Source of the DNA: Nonomuraea pusilla
Lineage (GTDB): Bacteria > Actinomycetota > Actinomycetes > Streptosporangiales > Streptosporangiaceae
Reading direction: 5' to 3'
DNA length: 64,000 nt
NCBI RefSeq assembly: GCF_900109355.1
Contig: NZ_FOBF01000004.1
Coordinates: forward strand, 310,001 to 374,000
Below, piece by piece: positions 61,272 to 64,000 of this stretch. The notes beneath the pieces were generated by a model. That model searched no databases, was not told the origin of the DNA, and saw nothing but the letters and a program-made list of their open reading frames with translations. Position numbers and translations under genes: made by a program. Position 1 is the first letter of the stretch; every line of letters starts with the position of its first letter.

Positions 61272-61310
61272 GCCGCCCCGCCTCCCGGGGCCACGGAGTC
61301 AGGGGGCGGC
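61272..61310. terminator. Possible bidirectional terminator
   Basis: GCCGCCCC (61272-61279) and GGGGCGGC (61303-61310) form an 8-bp inverted repeat over a 23-nt loop between the convergent chorismate mutase and SGNH genes. Confidence 0.4.
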
Positions 61311-62420
61311 GAGGCGGAGGTTGTTCATCGGGCGGCCAGGACCGGCCGCGATCTGGCGGGTCACCAGCTCCGCGAACCGGCGGTAGCCGTCGGCCGTCGG
61401 GTGGAAGCTGCGCGGGTCGACGGCCGGCTCCTCCATGTCGAGCAGCAGCCCGTGCAGGTACGGCGCCGCCGTGCCCACCTCGTGGCCGGAGAACGCCTCG
61501 TAGGCGTCGACGTACTCGACGCTCCCCGGCGCGCCGAACGCCGCGAGCGCCCGGTCGAACTCCCGCGCCACGCCCGCCACGGCGTCGTCGAGCCGCCGCG
61601 TCACCGCGTTCAGCCAGCGCTGGTCGGCGGGGCTCAGGTTGTCGACCCTCCCCGAGGGCGAGACGGGGAAGGGCCTGGGGTAGCCGAGGACGATGATCCG
61701 CGCCTCCGGCGCCCGCACGCGCAGCTCGCGCAGCAGCGTCAGCAGGTTCGGGCGCAGCGCGGCGATGCGGGAGGCGACGTCGGCGTCCTGGTCGACGCAG
61801 GCCGACGACCACGGCAGCTTGACGATGCAGCCGGTGAGGACCTGGGTGAACCCGGCGTCGTTGCCGCCGATGCTGAGCGTCACCAGGCTGGTGCCCGGCT
61901 TCACCCTGCTGATCTGCGAAGGGCCGCCGTGTTGCCCGGACAGGAGCTGCCCGGTGGTGGCGCCGCTGCAGGCGAGGAAGGAGCTGCCGCCGCCGAACCG
62001 GTACGCCCCCGCCACCTGCGGCACGTACGACCCGGTCGCCCGGTGGCAGCGGCCCCCGTCGCCGCCGTCGTCCCCTGGGAGGGGCGCGCCGTCGTAGACG
62101 CCCTCGCCCGAGGAGTAGGAGTCGCCCAGCCCCACGTACGCGCCCGCCACCGCCACCTGGAGCGGTGTCAGGCGGACGGCGCGCGGCAGGCGGCCCGCCG
62201 GCTCGGCCGTGTCGGGGCAGCCGGCGCCGAGCGCCGAGCAGGCCAGCGTGGTGTAGACGCCGAGCGGCGCGCCCGCGACGGCGGCTCCGGCGCCGAGGAC
62301 GGCCGCCAGTGCCGCCGAGACGGCCGCCCGCCGCCTCCCGCCCGCCCGCGCCCGGCCGGGGCCCGCTTCCCGCGGCCCTGCCCGGCGCACCCGCGTCGCG
62401 TGCGGCTCTGTCCCGTGCAC
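61299..62420 (-). CDS. Secreted SGNH/GDSL hydrolase
   Basis: 373 residues. A basic start and hydrophobic stretch (about 32-54, AAVSAALAAVLGAGAAVAG) form a probable signal peptide. The catalytic parts are GLGDSYSSGEG (Ser 101), SIGGNDAGF and SFHPTADGYRRF (Asp not clear, His present). These enzymes act on lipids or other esters outside the cell. GTG 62420; the start is uncertain because 15-bp repeats at 62414-62458 disturb the upstream region. Convergent with the chorismate mutase gene. Confidence 0.85.
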   Translation of the reverse strand: MHGTEPHATRVRRAGPREAGPGRARAGGRRRAAVSAALAAVLGAGAAVAGAPLGVYTTLACSALGAGCPDTAEPAGRLPRAVRLTPLQVAVAGAYVGLGDSYSSGEGVYDGAPLPGDDGGDGGRCHRATGSYVPQVAGAYRFGGGSSFLACSGATTGQLLSGQHGGPSQISRVKPGTSLVTLSIGGNDAGFTQVLTGCIVKLPWSSACVDQDADVASRIAALRPNLLTLLRELRVRAPEARIIVLGYPRPFPVSPSGRVDNLSPADQRWLNAVTRRLDDAVAGVAREFDRALAAFGAPGSVEYVDAYEAFSGHEVGTAAPYLHGLLLDMEEPAVDPRSFHPTADGYRRFAELVTRQIAAGPGRPMNNLRLAAP

Positions 62421-62458
62421 TTCCTTCTCGTGCAGTTCCTTCTCGTGCGGTTCCGCGC
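62414..62458. repeat. Three tandem 15-bp repeats
   Basis: CGTGCACTTCCTTCT, CGTGCAGTTCCTTCT and CGTGCGGTTCCGCGC follow each other at 62414, 62429 and 62444, over the start of the SGNH gene and in its leader. Confidence 0.7.
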
Positions 62459-62505
62459 CGTCCAGCGCAGCCTCCCCCTGGTGGCCGATCCGTCCGGCGT
62501 CGAGC

Positions 62506-63858
62506 CTAACCCGAGGCGGACTGCCCGCGCCTGCGCCTGTTCAGCCACCAGCCGAGGGCGATGCCCGCCGCCAGCGCCGGGATCAGGTAGAACGCCACGC
62601 GCTGGTCGGGGTCGGCGAACGGCATCAGCAGGACGACGAGCAGCAGGAAGCCGAGGGTCAGCCAGTTGGTGAAGGGCGAGCCCGGCATGGGGAACGTCGA
62701 GCGGTGCCCCCGCCTGCGCAACTGCAGCTGGGAGTAGACGAGCACGCCCCAGGTGGTGACCACGCCGAGAGAGGCGCCGGCGGTGGCGATGTTGAAGGCG
62801 CGTTCCGGCAGGTAGTAGAAGAGCACCACGCCGCCGAGGAACATGAGCGCCGTGAACACGATGCCGCCGATCGGCACGTGCCGCGAGCTGAGCACCGAGG
62901 TGAAGCCGGGCGCCTCGCCCTTCATGGCCATCGAGCGCAGGATCCGGCCGGTCGCGTACAGGCCGGAGTTGCACGACGACAGGGCGGCGGTGATGACGAT
63001 GAGGTTCATGGCGTCGGCCGCCCACGGCACGCCGAGGCCGGAGAAGAACGTCACGAAGGGCGAGACTCCGGCCCGGTACATCGTCCACGGCAGGACCATG
63101 CCGAGCAGCGCCACCGAGCCCACGTAGAAGACGGCGATGCGCCACACCACGCCGTTGATCGCCCGCGGCATGACCCGCTCGGGCCTCGCCGTCTCGCCGG
63201 CCGCGATGCCGACCAGCTCGATGGCGGCGTACGCGAAGACCACCGACTGCAGGCTCATGAGCACCATCGGGAACCCGGTGGGGAAGAAGCCGCCGTGCGC
63301 GACGAGGTTGTGCGGGCCCGCGCTGCCCGTGCCGAAGACCACCAGCACCAGCGCGACCACCAGGAACGTCGTGATGGCCAGCACCTTCAGCAGCGAGAAC
63401 CAGAACTCCAGCTCCCCGAACAGCCGCACCGACAGCAGGTTCACCGCGAGCACGAACCCCAGCGCGAGCAGCGCCGTCAGCCACTGGGGGAACGCCGGCG
63501 CCCAGTAGTGGATGTACGCCCCGATCGCCGTCAGCTCCGCGATGCCGGTGAACGCCCAGTTGACCCAGTACATCCAGCCGCTGGCGAACGCCGCCCACGG
63601 GCCGATGAACTCGCCCGCGTACTCGACGAAGGACCCCGAGGTGGGGCGGTAGAGCACCAGCTCGCCGAGCGCCCGCATCACGAAGAACGCCGCGAGCCCG
63701 GCGATCGCGTACGACAGGACCAGCGCGGGACCGGTGGCGGCGAGCCGGCCGCCCGCGCCCAGGAACAGGCCCACGCCGATCGCCCCGCCGATGGCGATCA
63801 TCTGGACCTGCCGGTTGCCCAGCGCGTGTGTGTACCCCTCGTCAGTCTGCGCGCCCAC
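62506..63858 (-). CDS. APC-superfamily amino acid permease
   Basis: 450 residues, twelve predicted helices. The N-terminus LGNRQVQMIAIGGAIGVGLFLGAG with its unwound GGAIGVG segment, then TSGSFVEYAGEFIGPWAAFASGWMYW and AYAAIELVGIAAGETARPERVMPRAI, matches the AAT branch (GabP/AnsP/PheP types). The specific amino acid cannot be told. GTG start with AAGGGGAC 4 nt upstream. The stop lies 86 nt before the SGNH gene start on the same strand. Confidence 0.9.
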   Translation of the reverse strand: MGAQTDEGYTHALGNRQVQMIAIGGAIGVGLFLGAGGRLAATGPALVLSYAIAGLAAFFVMRALGELVLYRPTSGSFVEYAGEFIGPWAAFASGWMYWVNWAFTGIAELTAIGAYIHYWAPAFPQWLTALLALGFVLAVNLLSVRLFGELEFWFSLLKVLAITTFLVVALVLVVFGTGSAGPHNLVAHGGFFPTGFPMVLMSLQSVVFAYAAIELVGIAAGETARPERVMPRAINGVVWRIAVFYVGSVALLGMVLPWTMYRAGVSPFVTFFSGLGVPWAADAMNLIVITAALSSCNSGLYATGRILRSMAMKGEAPGFTSVLSSRHVPIGGIVFTALMFLGGVVLFYYLPERAFNIATAGASLGVVTTWGVLVYSQLQLRRRGHRSTFPMPGSPFTNWLTLGFLLLVVLLMPFADPDQRVAFYLIPALAAGIALGWWLNRRRRGQSASG

Positions 63859-64000
63859 AGTGTCCCCTTCGTTACTTTCCGTGAAGAAGACGATATCGAG
63901 GCTGTTGACCGTGATGCGGCCGCCGCGCCGGTCCAGGGGACGTGCGGCCCTGCCGCGGGATGTCGGCCGGGGCCACTAGAGTCGGAGCGCACCATCACAC
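63859..64000. other. Upstream region of the permease
   Basis: Contains the permease leader and presumably its promoter; I could not fix a -35/-10 pair. Small overlapping ORFs in this stretch are not gene-like. The window ends before any further gene. Confidence 0.4.

Overview
The window looks like chromosomal DNA from a high-GC filamentous actinomycete, most likely of the Streptosporangiales (Nonomuraea-like); the genus is inferred. The base composition is strongly GC-rich and GTG starts and 4-nt GTGA/ATGA gene overlaps are common. The content is typical of the group: a division and cell-wall cluster with MraZ, SepF, YggT and DivIVA/Wag31, a MurE with the DNPR meso-diaminopimelate motif, an F420-type LLM oxidoreductase, a DUF3040 protein, a type 2 IleRS under a translational T-box, and several transmembrane Ser/Thr kinases. 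No tRNA, rRNA, CRISPR array, transposase or prophage gene was seen.

Layout. 1-4012: end of a probable PH-domain protein, then a four-gene molybdenum-hydroxylase maturation operon (MoxR ATPase, VWA protein, XdhC, nucleotidyltransferase). 4038-7612: a membrane endonuclease/phosphatase-fold protein, an F420-type oxidoreductase, and a dicarboxylate/cystine-type symporter preceded by a perfect CRP-like site and a cysteine-containing leader peptide. 7783-14532: a receptor-like pseudokinase, pepQ-efp-nusB, a methyltransferase, LexA-controlled dinB and a DUF3040 protein. 14987-19670 (minus): the transglutaminase/DUF58/MoxR module.

20040-39959 is the division and peptidoglycan cluster: mraZ-rsmH-ftsL-ftsI-murE-murF-mraY-murD-ftsW-murG-murC-ftsQ-ftsZ-yggS-sepF-yggT-divIVA. 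Most genes overlap, so they are probably translationally coupled. Soluble Mur ligases make the UDP-MurNAc-pentapeptide, MraY and MurG build lipid II, FtsW/FtsI polymerise and crosslink it at the septum, and FtsZ/SepF/FtsQ/FtsL/DivIVA organise the site. FtsI and FtsZ both carry unusually long low-complexity segments. A membrane protein with two zinc-ligand-like modules follows divIVA (40001-42259).

42610-47815 (minus) is an accessory-looking cassette: an ABC exporter pair and a large LuxR-type (LAL) regulator, lying between the divIVA end and ileS. 48086-53560 holds ileS (with T-box), a TraR/DksA protein, lspA and an RluD-type pseudouridine synthase. 53573-60097 (minus) is a compact run of three Ser/Thr kinases around an AraC regulator and the AzlC/AzlD amino-acid exporter. 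60217-61267 carries a probable Tyr/Phe attenuator in front of a fused degenerate DAHP-synthase-like/chorismate mutase protein. The window ends with a secreted SGNH hydrolase and an amino-acid permease, both on the minus strand.

The most unusual items are the Tyr/Phe leader peptide plus intrinsic terminator before the chorismate mutase fusion; the GxHH (instead of HxGH) signature in IleRS; the cysteine leader peptide with a possible anti-Shine-Dalgarno before the symporter; the receptor pseudokinase; and the two-module zinc-like protein beside divIVA.
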